Positions 53,784 through 62,951 of a DNA stretch of 64,000 nt are shown here, in pieces. Positions within the stretch are counted from its first letter, which is position 1, and each line of letters begins with the position of its first letter. The stretch lies in contig CAVVKG010000001.1 in NCBI GenBank assembly GCA_963748925.1, positions 248,001 to 312,000 of the forward strand, written 5' to 3'. The DNA comes from Cryomorpha sp963748925 (GTDB lineage: Bacteria; Bacteroidota; Bacteroidia; Flavobacteriales_D; Cryomorphaceae). A program made the translations under genes and the position numbers. Under the pieces are notes generated by a model, which was given only the letters and a program-made list of their open reading frames with translations, was not told the DNA's origin and ran no database searches.

Positions 53784-54914
53784 TTATCTCTTTTCAATAG
53801 GCGTAACATCACGCTCAGGACTTCCTATATATGCACTAAGCGGTCGAATAATTCTGTTATCAGCACGCTGCTCCATAATGTGCGCACACCATCCGGTAAT
53901 TCGGCTCATTACAAAAATAGGAGTGAACATGTCAATTTCAAAGCCCATCATATAATAAGCAGGCCCTGCCGGGAAATCAAGGTTTGGATAAATACCCTTC
54001 TCAGAAACCATGGTTTCTTCAAGAATATTGGCAATCTCAAGCCATTTCTCCTCACCCGTAAACGAAGCCATTTTCTCTGTGTATTTCTTCATTGTTGGTA
54101 CACGTGAATCTCCATTGCGGTAAACGCGGTGGCCAAAGCCCATTACTTTTTTCTTGTTGGCGAGTGCATCAAGCATCCATTCTTTGGCTTTAGCCGGGTC
54201 ACCAACTTCTTTGATCATGTGCATTACCTGCTCGTTTGCACCTCCGTGCAATGGGCCTTTTAAAGCACCAATACCACCAACCACAGCGCTGTACATATCG
54301 CTGGTGGTAGATGTAATAACGCGGGCAGCAAATGTAGAAGCGTTAAAGCTATGCTCAGCATATAAAATAAGGGAAACATCAAACGCTTTGATTACTTCCT
54401 TGGCTGGTACTTTACCAAAACACATATGGAAGAAATTCTCGCTAATGCTCATTGATGGATCGGGACTGATATAGTCTTTTCCATTTTCATGGCGGTAGCT
54501 TGCAGCGATAATCGTTGGTATGCGAGCCAAAAGACCAATAAACTTATCCATGCTTGTTTCAGGAGAGTCATCCCAAATGCGCTCGTCTTCCATACCGAGA
54601 AAGCTTACACCGGTGCGTAAAGTATCCATCGGGTGAGCCCCTTTTGGAAATTTATTTATTACTGATTTCAAATCTTCAGTAAGACCTCGCTTGCTTCGTT
54701 CTTTTTCGGTAAATGCCTTGAGCTGAGACTCATTTGGCAAATTATCGTGAACCATCAGATATGCTACTTCTTCAAAAGAGCATGTTTCACAAAGATCCTG
54801 CACGCGGTATCCGCGGTAGGTAAGGGAATTGCTCTCTGGCATTACTTTAGATATCGATGTATCATCGGTAATTACGCCGGCTAGTCCTTTGGGTGCTATT
54901 ATTTTATCACTCAT
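53784..54914 (-). CDS. prpC: 2-methylcitrate synthase (citrate synthase family)
   Basis: A 376-residue type II-like citrate synthase fold enzyme that condenses propionyl-CoA with oxaloacetate to 2-methylcitrate. Catalytic histidines lie in GPLHGGANEQV and GFGHRVYRNGD, with the third catalytic residue in the GFEIDMFTPIFVMSRITGW region. The N-terminal GLAGVITDDTSISKV is typical of the short methylcitrate/citrate synthases. Assignment to prpC rather than gltA rests mainly on position: it lies 20 bases after prpB and follows prpD in the same operon. Activity with acetyl-CoA is also likely. Confidence 0.9.
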   Translation of the reverse strand: MSDKIIAPKGLAGVITDDTSISKVMPESNSLTYRGYRVQDLCETCSFEEVAYLMVHDNLPNESQLKAFTEKERSKRGLTEDLKSVINKFPKGAHPMDTLRTGVSFLGMEDERIWDDSPETSMDKFIGLLARIPTIIAASYRHENGKDYISPDPSMSISENFFHMCFGKVPAKEVIKAFDVSLILYAEHSFNASTFAARVITSTTSDMYSAVVGGIGALKGPLHGGANEQVMHMIKEVGDPAKAKEWMLDALANKKKVMGFGHRVYRNGDSRVPTMKKYTEKMASFTGEEKWLEIANILEETMVSEKGIYPNLDFPAGPAYYMMGFEIDMFTPIFVMSRITGWCAHIMEQRADNRIIRPLSAYIGSPERDVTPIEKR

Positions 54915-54934
54915 TTCTTTATTATATTTTAGGG

Positions 54935-55828
54935 TTATAATTTGAAGTTGTACAGTGACGAGTCGTATGCATTATAGTCTTCGTAGTGTAATACTTCGTA
55001 GAGTCTTTTTCTTGTTTGCATTGAATCCAGAAGCGATTCCTGTGTGCCTTCCGTTTTGATTGTCTTTAGACCATCTTCTACGGCTTTCATAGCCAGTCGC
55101 TGTGTGGTAACCGGATAGATAACAAGGTTAAAACCAAGGTTTTCCAGTTCACTTTTTGATAAAAGACGCGATTTCCCAAATTCGGTCATATTCGCGAGAA
55201 GCGGAACATCTAATGCCTTGCGGAAAGCTTCAAATTCGCTCTCATCTTTCATCGCCTCCGGGAAAATCATATCTGCTCCTGCATCTACATATGCTTTCGC
55301 GCGGTCAATTGCTGCGTCAAGACCTTCCACTCCACGGGCATCGGTACGGGCAATGAGCAAAAAGTTTGGGTCTGTTTTCGCATCGGCGGCAGCCTTAACT
55401 TTCTTAATCATAGAATCCACAGTAACCAGCTCTTTATTATCAAGGTGGCCACATCGCTTTGGATTAATCTGATCTTCAATATGACAACCGGCAATTCCCA
55501 AATAAGTTAGCTCCTTAATGGTTCGTGCTACGCTCATAGTCTCGCCAAATCCTGTGTCGATATCCATAATTGTAGGCAAATCCGTCACGCGTGCAATGCC
55601 TGAAGCAATTTGACTTACTTCGGTAAGGGTGGTCATTCCAATATCGGGCAAGCCAAGAGAATTGGCCATTACTGCACCGGAAACATACACACCATTAAAG
55701 CCTGTTTGCTGAATAAGCATAGCCACCATTGGATTATACGCCCCCGGAAACTGGAGGAGTTTGCCACTACTCAATGCCTTTCTAAAATCGGCTCGTTTTT
55801 TTTCTGGTGATTTATCGCTTACTATCAT
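54935..55828 (-). CDS. prpB: 2-methylisocitrate lyase
   Basis: A 297-residue phosphoenolpyruvate-mutase/isocitrate-lyase superfamily enzyme that splits 2-methylisocitrate into pyruvate and succinate. The active-site Cys loop is KRCGHL, and DIDTGFGE supplies the Mg-binding acidic residues; LLIARTDARGVEGLDAAIDR and YVDAGADMIFPEA are further PrpB signatures. Its ATG overlaps the prpD stop by one base (TAATG), so translation is coupled. It is followed by prpC 20 bases later. Confidence 0.94.
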   Translation of the reverse strand: MIVSDKSPEKKRADFRKALSSGKLLQFPGAYNPMVAMLIQQTGFNGVYVSGAVMANSLGLPDIGMTTLTEVSQIASGIARVTDLPTIMDIDTGFGETMSVARTIKELTYLGIAGCHIEDQINPKRCGHLDNKELVTVDSMIKKVKAAADAKTDPNFLLIARTDARGVEGLDAAIDRAKAYVDAGADMIFPEAMKDESEFEAFRKALDVPLLANMTEFGKSRLLSKSELENLGFNLVIYPVTTQRLAMKAVEDGLKTIKTEGTQESLLDSMQTRKRLYEVLHYEDYNAYDSSLYNFKL

Positions 55829-57339
55829 TAAAATATCCCTTTTTGGTTTGGCTTATTCTCTTTTACTGAGTCAAATGGCATTTCTACAGTCAAGCCATTG
55901 ATGTCTGAAGCACTTAGATCTTTTAGTCTCTCGCTGAGATTGATAAAGCGGTCGCGCTCTTCTTTGGTAATAATATTTTCGGTAAGCATATCGAATTTAC
56001 CGATGTAATTAGGACGTTTAAACGGACGAGCTCCGGCAGGGTGCGCATTGGCTCTTTCCAATTCGTCCTCGATCTTATCACCATTTTTCATGGTAATAAT
56101 GATTTTACCTCCAAAGGCCTTTTTATCAGGATCTTCGTCATGGTAAAGTTTGGTCCACTTTTCTTTCTCTACAGTTGAGATTTTTTTCCAGAGCTCTACA
56201 GTTTCGGGACGCTGCGCGCGACTTGGAGCATAGGACTTCTCATGGTGCCATGTGCCATCTTCTAATGCTACAGCAAATATGTACATGATGCTGTGATCAA
56301 GGGTTTCGCGTGTTGCATAAGGATCAAATTTCTGAGGGTCGTTTGAGCCGGTACCAATTACGTAGTGCGTGTGGTGCGATGTCTCAATCAGGATACTGTC
56401 GATATCAGAGAAATCCTGAATCTTATTTCGCATGCGAGCTGCAAGATCTATAAGGGCTTGAGATTGATACTCTGCTGAGTGTTCTTTGGTATAGGTTTCC
56501 AGAATCGCTCGCTTCTCTTCGCCCGGCTCTGGAAGTGGAATGGTATATTCTGCATCAGGACCGTCAAGTACCCATGCTATAACACTGTCTTCACCTTCAT
56601 AAATTGGCGATGGACTCTTCTCGCCGCGCATTGCTCTGTCTACAGCCTCAATCGCAAGTTTTGCTCCGTGACCGGGAACATATGCTTTCCAGCTTGAAAT
56701 CTCTCCTTTACGGCTTTGGCGGGTGCTTACCGATACGTGTAGCGCTTGCTGAATGGCCTGATAGGTAGTTTCGGTATCAAGACCAAGCAGTGCACAAACT
56801 CCCGCAGCTTGAGCAGGGCAGAGGTGAGCTACGTGGTCAATCTTATGCTTGTGAAGGCTTATTGCTTTAACCAGATTAACATGTACTTCATAGGCGGCAA
56901 CAATTCCGCGAAGCACATCTTCTCCATTTTTACCCATTTGCTGAGCTACGGCAATTACTGCCGGGATGCTATCGCCCGGATGTGAATAATCTGCGGCTAG
57001 GAAAGTATCGTGGTAATCTAATTCACGCACTGCAGTACAATTAGCCCAGGCAGCCCATTCGGCATGTACTTTAAAATCTTTTGGCATTCCAAATACGTTT
57101 GCTCCGCGGTCTTCGCGTTTGTGAGCAAGTGCCTGTGCACGTGCATTAACCACGGGGGTTCTGTTTACCGAGGCTATAGCTACCGATGCATTGTCTATTA
57201 TTCGGTTAATAACCATATCTTTAACTTCATCGCTGATAGCAACATTGTCTGTTACCATTTTAGCCAGTTTCCAGGCAAGTTGATCCTCTTTAGGAAGGTT
57301 TGCTTTAGAAGGGTAAACTTTTACTTTGTGGTTTTTCAT
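55828..57339 (-). CDS. prpD: 2-methylcitrate dehydratase
   Basis: A 503-residue MmgE/PrpD-family enzyme that dehydrates 2-methylcitrate to 2-methylaconitate, the second step of the cycle. Typical segments are RAQALAHKREDRGANVFGMP, WAAWANCTAVRELDYHDTF, AADYSHPGDSIPAVIAVAQQ and CPAQAAGVCALLGLD. The ATG at 57339 is chosen over an upstream one that adds 20 unrelated residues. First gene of the prpDBC operon. No prpR-type regulator or acnD/prpF lies nearby, consistent with the prpD-type dehydratase route. A TATCTTTG box lies 47 bases upstream. Confidence 0.95.
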   Translation of the reverse strand: MKNHKVKVYPSKANLPKEDQLAWKLAKMVTDNVAISDEVKDMVINRIIDNASVAIASVNRTPVVNARAQALAHKREDRGANVFGMPKDFKVHAEWAAWANCTAVRELDYHDTFLAADYSHPGDSIPAVIAVAQQMGKNGEDVLRGIVAAYEVHVNLVKAISLHKHKIDHVAHLCPAQAAGVCALLGLDTETTYQAIQQALHVSVSTRQSRKGEISSWKAYVPGHGAKLAIEAVDRAMRGEKSPSPIYEGEDSVIAWVLDGPDAEYTIPLPEPGEEKRAILETYTKEHSAEYQSQALIDLAARMRNKIQDFSDIDSILIETSHHTHYVIGTGSNDPQKFDPYATRETLDHSIMYIFAVALEDGTWHHEKSYAPSRAQRPETVELWKKISTVEKEKWTKLYHDEDPDKKAFGGKIIITMKNGDKIEDELERANAHPAGARPFKRPNYIGKFDMLTENIITKEERDRFINLSERLKDLSASDINGLTVEMPFDSVKENKPNQKGIF

Positions 57340-57386
57340 AGAATGCAGATTTATATTTTTAGAGTTATTTTCTGATTTTAAGAGTG

Positions 57387-57394
57387 CAAAGATA
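57387..57394 (-). promoter_or_regulatory. Probable -7 box of the prp operon
   Basis: TATCTTTG on the minus strand matches TAnnTTTG, 47 bases before the prpD start. No TTG at a fitting -33 distance. Confidence 0.5.
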
Positions 57395-57501
57395 ATCAAT
57401 CAAAAGAAGGTTTTTGAGTGAGAATGTTTATAAACTGTTAAGTGAATGGGTGGGCAAAATTCTTATGAACTACAACTATTGACAGAAAGCTATAGATAGT
57501 A

Positions 57502-57532
57502 TTGCTACAAATAAATCTTGTGCTTAGCTTTG
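57502..57532 (+). promoter_or_regulatory. Promoter of the TerB-like gene
   Basis: TTG (57502-57504) is followed after exactly 20 bases by TAGCTTTG (57525-57532), a full match to the Bacteroidota promoter pattern. It lies 19 bases before the ATG at 57552. Confidence 0.7.
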
Positions 57533-57551
57533 CGGCATATACTTTAAAAAA

Positions 57552-58037
57552 ATGATTGAAATTAAGAAAGCCTTTCAGAAGCTTACCGACCAGGAGTTTA
57601 CTCAACTTATTGATACCCCTATTTGGATGTCGCTACTTGCTGCTTATGCTGGCGACGGTAAAGTAAGTGAAGATGAACGAGCCGAGGCAGTGCGATTAGC
57701 ACACTTGCGTACTTTTACCTCTCCAAAATCACTTCGTGGGTTTTACGAAAAGGTTGATGAGAAATTTGCGGAAAGATTCGATATCTTAGATAAGCGTGTT
57801 CCAGATGTGAAAAAAGACAAAATTGTATACATTGAAGCTCAGGTAAAAAAGAGTCACGCCCTTCTTGAAAAGATTGATGAAGATCTGGCTGCAGACCTTG
57901 AAGAGAGCCTTGAGAGCTTCTATAAACACGTTTTTAATGCAGATAAGAGCTTTTTCCAGTACTTTGCTCTTCCAATCTTCTCTAGCAGATTAGACAGAAA
58001 TTCCGGAAATTACGACTTCGACGAAGAAGCAGATTAA
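57552..58037 (+). CDS. Small cytoplasmic protein, possibly TerB-like
   Basis: A 161-residue acidic, all-helical protein with no signal peptide or membrane segment. The first ~60 residues (PIWMSLLAAYAGDGKVSEDERAEAVRLAHLR) resemble a TerB-type helical bundle, in which an Asp-rich DGKVSEDE loop follows a short helix. The family assignment is tentative. A coiled segment (VYIEAQVKKSHALLEKIDED) follows, and the end FSSRLDRNSGNYDFDEEAD is acidic. It has its own promoter and terminator, so it is a monocistronic gene of unknown function. Confidence 0.7.
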   Translation: MIEIKKAFQKLTDQEFTQLIDTPIWMSLLAAYAGDGKVSEDERAEAVRLAHLRTFTSPKSLRGFYEKVDEKFAERFDILDKRVPDVKKDKIVYIEAQVKKSHALLEKIDEDLAADLEESLESFYKHVFNADKSFFQYFALPIFSSRLDRNSGNYDFDEEAD

Positions 58038-58182
58038 GCCAAATGGACTTTTTGTGGTGTTAATTTCGCCAAAGGTCTTATTTCACTCTTCTTTTGATTT
58101 GACTACCTCTGCAAACGAAGTTAAAATGAAATAGATGAAATAGATTGTAGAATCAGCATTATTTAAGCTTAACGTAAATAGG

Positions 58183-58216
58183 GAGCCTTGTAGTCTGACT
58201 ACGAGGTTCTTTTGTT
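58183..58216 (+). terminator. Rho-independent terminator of the TerB-like gene
   Basis: An 11-bp stem (GAGCCTTGTAG with CTACGAGGTTC, two G-T pairs) with a 5-base loop is followed by TTTTGTTT. It is 145 bases past the stop. Confidence 0.75.
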
Positions 58217-58321
58217 TAATAAAGCTTGAAATCAAAATAGTAGCTCAATAACAGGCTTTTGCTCGGCTCCCTTTATATTTTATATCTTCGCCGGCTACGA
58301 ATATTGAAAAACTAATTATTT

Positions 58322-59503
58322 ATGAAGAGTATTTACTACCTATTTATGGCAGCTTTTTTGGCTCCAGGATTAATTTATGCACAACCAGCTAACGACAATT
58401 GCTCGGGAGCGTTGCCAATAGAAGTTGATGGGGCAGCAGTTACCGCCGATAATACCGACGCTACAGCCTACGGCCCACAGGGTTCTTGTCTATCAGGAGA
58501 CCAATCAGATGGTAATGTTTGGTTCTCCATTACCTTAACAGAAGCATCAATGCTTTCAATTACTACAGAGGAGGGCACTTCAAACGATTCTCAACTAACT
58601 CTTTTTACTATTGATGATTGTGGCGGACCAGATGAGGCATTTACAGAAATTGACTGTAGCGAAGATGTTTCTTTTGTTGTTTATATGTCTGAAATTTTAA
58701 CAGACGAACTGCAACCCGGAACTTACTTTTTGTCAGCAAGTACATTTAGTAACGAAGCACAGGGTTTTACAAATGTGGGAACATATTCCATCTCCGTTTC
58801 ATCAGCGACACCTCCAGAAAACGATTCTTGTGAGGGCGCTATTGAATTAACTTTAGATGGACCAACAGTAACAACCGATAATAGCCTGGCTACAATAGTT
58901 GGACCGAAAGGTTCATGCTATGGAACAGAACAGGTGGCTGGTGATACGTGGTATATGTTTACTTTATCTGAGGCTCAAAATGTTCGTGTATTAACAGAAG
59001 AAGGTACTTCAGAAGATTCACAAGTTTCAGTATATACAATTGAAGGTTGCGGAACTGGTGATGAGGTCTATACAGAAGTGGGCTGCAATGACGATGCCAG
59101 TGACGATAACTTTATGTCGATTGTAGAAATGGAAAACCTTCCTGCAGGAGTTTATTATATCAAAGCCGGAACTTACAGCAGTTTTTTTACTGGAACTTAT
59201 ACTATTTCAATAGAGTCATATACTACTGTAGGTGTAAACGATGCAGATAAAAATGCAAACTTCTCGGTTTATCCAAATCCGAGTAACGGTAATTTCTCTA
59301 TTCTAAATGCAGGTGTTTCAGGAAACTATACGGTTGAGATAATTGACCTTACGGGTAGAGCAATTCATACACAAACTTCACCAATGAATGTGAATTCGGT
59401 GACTAGCATTTCTGTAAATAGTATTGCTTCAGGTGTGTACACATTGAGAATGGTTAATAATAAAGACAATAGGTTTAGCACAGAACGCATTGTAGTAAAT
59501 TAA
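58322..59503 (+). CDS. T9SS-exported protein with two PPC-like domains
   Basis: 393 residues with a signal peptide (MKSIYYLFMAAFLAPGLIYA, cut before QPAND). Two ~125-residue beta domains follow, each opening NDxCxGAxxxxxDG and containing NVWFSITLTEA or DTWYMFTLSEA and GVYYIKAGTYSS-type strands, as in bacterial pre-peptidase C-terminal (PPC-like) domains. The T9SS sorting tail begins at NFSVYPNPSNGNF and ends STERIVVN. It has no visible catalytic motif and may bind carbohydrate or protein at the surface. Terminators follow on both strands. Confidence 0.88.
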   Translation: MKSIYYLFMAAFLAPGLIYAQPANDNCSGALPIEVDGAAVTADNTDATAYGPQGSCLSGDQSDGNVWFSITLTEASMLSITTEEGTSNDSQLTLFTIDDCGGPDEAFTEIDCSEDVSFVVYMSEILTDELQPGTYFLSASTFSNEAQGFTNVGTYSISVSSATPPENDSCEGAIELTLDGPTVTTDNSLATIVGPKGSCYGTEQVAGDTWYMFTLSEAQNVRVLTEEGTSEDSQVSVYTIEGCGTGDEVYTEVGCNDDASDDNFMSIVEMENLPAGVYYIKAGTYSSFFTGTYTISIESYTTVGVNDADKNANFSVYPNPSNGNFSILNAGVSGNYTVEIIDLTGRAIHTQTSPMNVNSVTSISVNSIASGVYTLRMVNNKDNRFSTERIVVN

Positions 59504-59534
59504 GGTGATATAATTTACACACTTCTTATTTCAG

Positions 59535-59567
59535 AAATGGCGGGTCCCAGTGATCCGCCATTTTTTT
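59535..59567 (+). terminator. Rho-independent terminator after the PPC-like gene
   Basis: AAATGGCGG (59535-59543) pairs with CCGCCATTT (59555-59563) and runs into seven T. It is 32 bases past the stop. Confidence 0.9.
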
Positions 59568-59626
59568 ATGTAGTAATAGGAAGTCTTTTTAATTTGATGG
59601 CAAAACGATTTTCAAAATCGAAAGAA

Positions 59627-59658
59627 AAAACCACCGCGATTATGTCACGGTGGTTTTT
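59627..59658 (-). terminator. Terminator of the thiolase gene, probably bidirectional
   Basis: AAAACCACCG pairs with CGGTGGTTTT, with A and T tracts on the two sides. It lies about 60 bases beyond the leftward thiolase stop at 59720. Confidence 0.85.
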
Positions 59659-59719
59659 GTAATGTGATATTTAATAAGCCTTAAAATTCTCCCCGTAAGG
59701 GAAGAGTCGGATTTTAAGC

Positions 59720-60901
59720 TTAATTCATATTTTCAATAACCATGGCAGAAGCGCCGCCGCCGCCATTGCAAATGCCCGCACATCCTTTAGAAGCATTGTT
59801 TTGCTTCAAGACATTTATTAGGGTTACAATGATTCGTGCTCCACTACATCCTAGTGGGTGTCCAAGTGCCACAGCTCCACCATTTACATCTACTTTTGAG
59901 GCATCAAGACCTAATTCTTTAATATTGGCCAGACCTACAACAGCGAAAGCTTCATTAAGCTCCCAGAAATCAATATCAGTATTTTTAAGGTTAGCCTTAT
60001 TCAACGCCTTAGGAATCGCTTTTGAAGGAGCTGTTGTAAACCATTCCGGAGCCTGCGCAGCATCAGCATAACTAATGATTTTAGCAAGTGGCTTAAGGCC
60101 TAAAGATTCAGCTTTTTCCTTGCTCATTAGAACTACTGCAGCAGCCCCATCATTTAAGGTAGAAGCGTTAGCAGCAGTTACTGTTCCGTCTTTTGAAAAT
60201 ACAGGACGCAACCCGGGAATTTTTTCCATTTTCACGTTTTTGTACTCCTCATCTTCAGATACTATAATGGCATCGCCACGACGCTGAGGAACTTCTACCG
60301 GTACTACTTCGTCGCTAAACTTTCCGGATTTCCATGCATCAGCTGCTCGATTGTATGAATTGATTGCAAATTCATCTTGCTCCTCACGGCTAATATTGTA
60401 CTCACGTGCACAAAGATCAGCACAGTTTCCCATATGCTCTTTTTTGTAAGCATCGGTCAACCCGTCATGAACCATACCATCAAGCATAGTAATGTTGCCA
60501 AGTTTTGTACCTGTTCTTGAACCGGGAAGATAATGTGGTGTTTGGCTCATGTTTTCCATTCCTCCGGCAATTACTACATCGGCATCGCCCATTGCGATGG
60601 CTTGTGCTGCCATTGAAATAGATTTCATTCCTGATGCACATACTTTGTTCACAGTTGTGCAAGGAACGTTATCACCAATACCGGCATACATCGATGCCTG
60701 ACGTGCTGGAGCTTGTCCTAAACCGGCTTGCAAAACACAGCCCATTATCACTTCATCTACCTCTTTTGCATCGAGGTTGATTTTAGACATTGCTCCTTTA
60801 ATAGCTGTTGCGCCAAGTTGAGTTGCAGGAACAGTAGAGAGGCTGCCATTAAAACTTCCAATTGGCGTTCTAACAGCAGATACTATATATACTTCTTTCA
60901 T
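59720..60901 (-). CDS. Acetyl-CoA C-acetyltransferase (thiolase)
   Basis: A 393-residue type II thiolase catalysing the reversible condensation of two acetyl-CoA to acetoacetyl-CoA, or thiolysis in beta-oxidation. The acylated Cys88 lies in NKVCASGMK. The C-terminal catalytic motifs GHPLGCSGAR (His) and CNGGGGASA (second Cys) are intact, as is NEAFAV. Without an adjacent hydroxyacyl-CoA dehydrogenase the direction of use cannot be fixed; atoB/thlA-like is the best guess. A TATCTTTG box lies 34 bases upstream. Confidence 0.93.
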   Translation of the reverse strand: MKEVYIVSAVRTPIGSFNGSLSTVPATQLGATAIKGAMSKINLDAKEVDEVIMGCVLQAGLGQAPARQASMYAGIGDNVPCTTVNKVCASGMKSISMAAQAIAMGDADVVIAGGMENMSQTPHYLPGSRTGTKLGNITMLDGMVHDGLTDAYKKEHMGNCADLCAREYNISREEQDEFAINSYNRAADAWKSGKFSDEVVPVEVPQRRGDAIIVSEDEEYKNVKMEKIPGLRPVFSKDGTVTAANASTLNDGAAAVVLMSKEKAESLGLKPLAKIISYADAAQAPEWFTTAPSKAIPKALNKANLKNTDIDFWELNEAFAVVGLANIKELGLDASKVDVNGGAVALGHPLGCSGARIIVTLINVLKQNNASKGCAGICNGGGGASAMVIENMN

Positions 60902-60935
60902 TTTATGAATTGTTTACTAGGGTTCAATTTGGGCG

Positions 60936-60943
60936 CAAAGATA
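60936..60943 (-). promoter_or_regulatory. Probable -7 box of the thiolase gene
   Basis: TATCTTTG on the minus strand matches TAnnTTTG, 34 bases before the start at 60901. Confidence 0.5.
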
Positions 60944-60984
60944 CAGAAATTGATGATTTTGCCGAAAGGCAGTAACCCACCAAT

Positions 60985-61467
60985 TTAGCGGGTAAGGGGG
61001 AAATGAGACTGGCTGCCTGATACATCAATGGTATCGCCATCCAAGGTGAACTTTTTAAGCGTATTGTAATATCCGCAATCGCCATCATATTCGCCTCCCA
61101 GATCAATATTTTCAATATTGGCCACGTAACCCGTTGTAGGCTCAACCACCATATACCCATACACGGTGTAGTAGGGCGACTGGTCATTTGTAAACGGGTA
61201 AGTATCATTGATGAAGAACCGGCCTTCACCATTGGGGTACACTCCGTTTGTATATAGCGTATCGGCAATGAGTGGTTCACTAAAAGGAATAAAGCGCACA
61301 AAAAATAGGGCATCTAATTCTTCTGGACTAAAACCATTCTCGCCGCCATTTTGAAGCTCAAAGTAAATGGCATTAATAGCTTGAACATCTGGCTCATCAC
61401 ATTCTTCACTGCAGGCACTGAAGGCAAAAACAGCGAGGAAAAGAGGTATGTAAAAAGATTTTTTCAT
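60985..61467 (-). CDS. Lipoprotein of unknown function
   Basis: From the ATG at 61467 the product has 160 residues with a lipoprotein signal (MKKSFYIPLFLAVFAFSACS, lipobox FSAC). The open frame extends 27 codons upstream but reads into the divergent gene and spoils the signal. The mature part is acidic (SEECDEPDVQAINAIYFELQ) and beta-rich, with many aromatic residues. It should be anchored by lipid in the inner or outer membrane. No family was recognised. It diverges from the DUF6340-like lipoprotein gene, and a possible -7 box TATTTTTG is at 61480-61487 on the minus strand. Confidence 0.75.
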   Translation of the reverse strand: MKKSFYIPLFLAVFAFSACSEECDEPDVQAINAIYFELQNGGENGFSPEELDALFFVRFIPFSEPLIADTLYTNGVYPNGEGRFFINDTYPFTNDQSPYYTVYGYMVVEPTTGYVANIENIDLGGEYDGDCGYYNTLKKFTLDGDTIDVSGSQSHFPLTR

Positions 61468-61533
61468 AAATTCTGACGCCAAAAATAGTGAAATGAATTT
61501 TTGAATGAAGTCATTTCTTAAATTTGTGCACAT

Positions 61534-62571
61534 ATGCGCTTTAAACATTTCTTAAACGTGGCTTTTTTGAGTTTGGTGCTCGCAGGCTGCAATACTACAT
61601 ATTACTACTCGGAATTTATACAGCCTTCTGAGGTTTATATTCCTTCAAAGATATACGCCGTGGGTGTTCTCAATCGAGGCGCATCTTCACAAATGGCTAC
61701 AACGATCTATACTGATGGTGTTCCTTTTGAATATATTAAAGGTATTCCTAAAAAGGCATCGGCAAAAACGATTGAAGCAATTAAAAAGGACTTGGAAGGT
61801 TTGGGACGGTTTAAAATTGTGGATATTCCATGGGATAGAGAATTGCGCGATCAGCGTAAGTTTTTGGAAGACGCCTTAACGGCAAAAGAAGTAGACAGTC
61901 TTTGCGAAAACTACAAAGTGGCGGGTATTATTGCACTGGAAGGGGTGGACCTTACTATACGTACGGATGGGGATGTGAATGTGGTAACTGTAAACGATGA
62001 GATGGGAATGCCAATGAGGGTTCCTGAATTTAGCAGCCGACAGGAAGCTTCTTTTACTGCCGCATGGAGATTTTACGATGGCTATAGCCTTTCAGCCATT
62101 GATACCTATCAGGAAACATATCAGCGCTTTTTTAATCGCGTGGCCTACAATCCTGATGACGCTGCAAAAGTAGATGCTGATGACATGCAGCTTATTGATG
62201 TGGTAAGGGAGGCTTCTTACGACTACTATAAACGTGTGTCGCCACACTGGGTAGATGGTTTTCGCCTTTACTACAAAGGAGGAACGGCAGAAATGTATAC
62301 GATTAGTGAAAATCTTCAATACACGGGCAACTGGGAGCAGGCTGCCGCCGGTTGGCTAAAGCTTACGACCCATGATGATACTAAAGTCAGACAATTTGCC
62401 ACTTTTAATATGGCTGTTGCCAGCGAAATGATGGGCAGGCCGAAAGTAGCCAAAGAGTGGCTTTTGAAATCAATTGAAATTAAGAGCACGAAAAATACTG
62501 AGAAATATCTCGAGACATTAAACCGACAGATTGTTGTATACGAAGTTGTAGATCAACAATTGGGAATTTAA
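61534..62571 (+). CDS. DUF6340-like lipoprotein
   Basis: 345 residues with a lipoprotein signal (FLSLVLAGCNTTYYY). The N-terminal domain (AVGVLNRGASS, LGRFKIVDI, NYKVAGIIALEGVDLTI) resembles the DUF6340 family of Bacteroidota lipoproteins. The C-terminal ~110 residues are helical and TPR-like (NWEQAAAGWLKLT, FNMAVASEMMGRPKVAKEWL). It probably sits in the cell envelope; function is not known. A small membrane-protein gene follows after 17 bases. Confidence 0.82.
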   Translation: MRFKHFLNVAFLSLVLAGCNTTYYYSEFIQPSEVYIPSKIYAVGVLNRGASSQMATTIYTDGVPFEYIKGIPKKASAKTIEAIKKDLEGLGRFKIVDIPWDRELRDQRKFLEDALTAKEVDSLCENYKVAGIIALEGVDLTIRTDGDVNVVTVNDEMGMPMRVPEFSSRQEASFTAAWRFYDGYSLSAIDTYQETYQRFFNRVAYNPDDAAKVDADDMQLIDVVREASYDYYKRVSPHWVDGFRLYYKGGTAEMYTISENLQYTGNWEQAAAGWLKLTTHDDTKVRQFATFNMAVASEMMGRPKVAKEWLLKSIEIKSTKNTEKYLETLNRQIVVYEVVDQQLGI

Positions 62572-62588
62572 CATTGGATACATTCAAC

Positions 62589-62768
62589 ATGGGAAAATTA
62601 ATAGGATTATTAGCATTGATTGCAGCGGTTTGGGTCATTTACCACTTGTGGACCAAGAATAACCGCCTTAATGATACACAGAAACTTGTCTGGACCATTT
62701 GTGCAGTGGCATTTAGTATTATTACTGCAATAATTTATTACTTTACTCAGTACCGCAGGCAGTATTAG
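62589..62768 (+). CDS. Small membrane protein, PLDc_N-like
   Basis: A 59-residue protein from the ATG at 62589 (a TTG start five codons earlier is possible). It has two hydrophobic helices (IGLLALIAAVWVIYHLW and LVWTICAVAFSIITAIIYYF) joined by a charged turn with NNRLNDTQK, and a basic Arg-rich end. This resembles the short two-helix PLDc_N (cardiolipin-synthase N-terminal) membrane module. It follows the DUF6340 gene after 17 bases and is likely co-transcribed. Confidence 0.7.
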   Translation: MGKLIGLLALIAAVWVIYHLWTKNNRLNDTQKLVWTICAVAFSIITAIIYYFTQYRRQY

Positions 62769-62951
62769 CCTTACCTTCTTTTTTTTCGCAACCCTTTACA
62801 GTTGAAGCATTTGCCACAGATGTAGCGACATGCTTGTGTGTAAGCGAACGCCAATTCTCGGTAGATTTTCGCTAATTTTCTATTTTTCTTTCCCAACATG
62901 TAGCACAATCATTCTTTTTCTCGTCAAAGAGTATAGAAAAGCATTACAACT

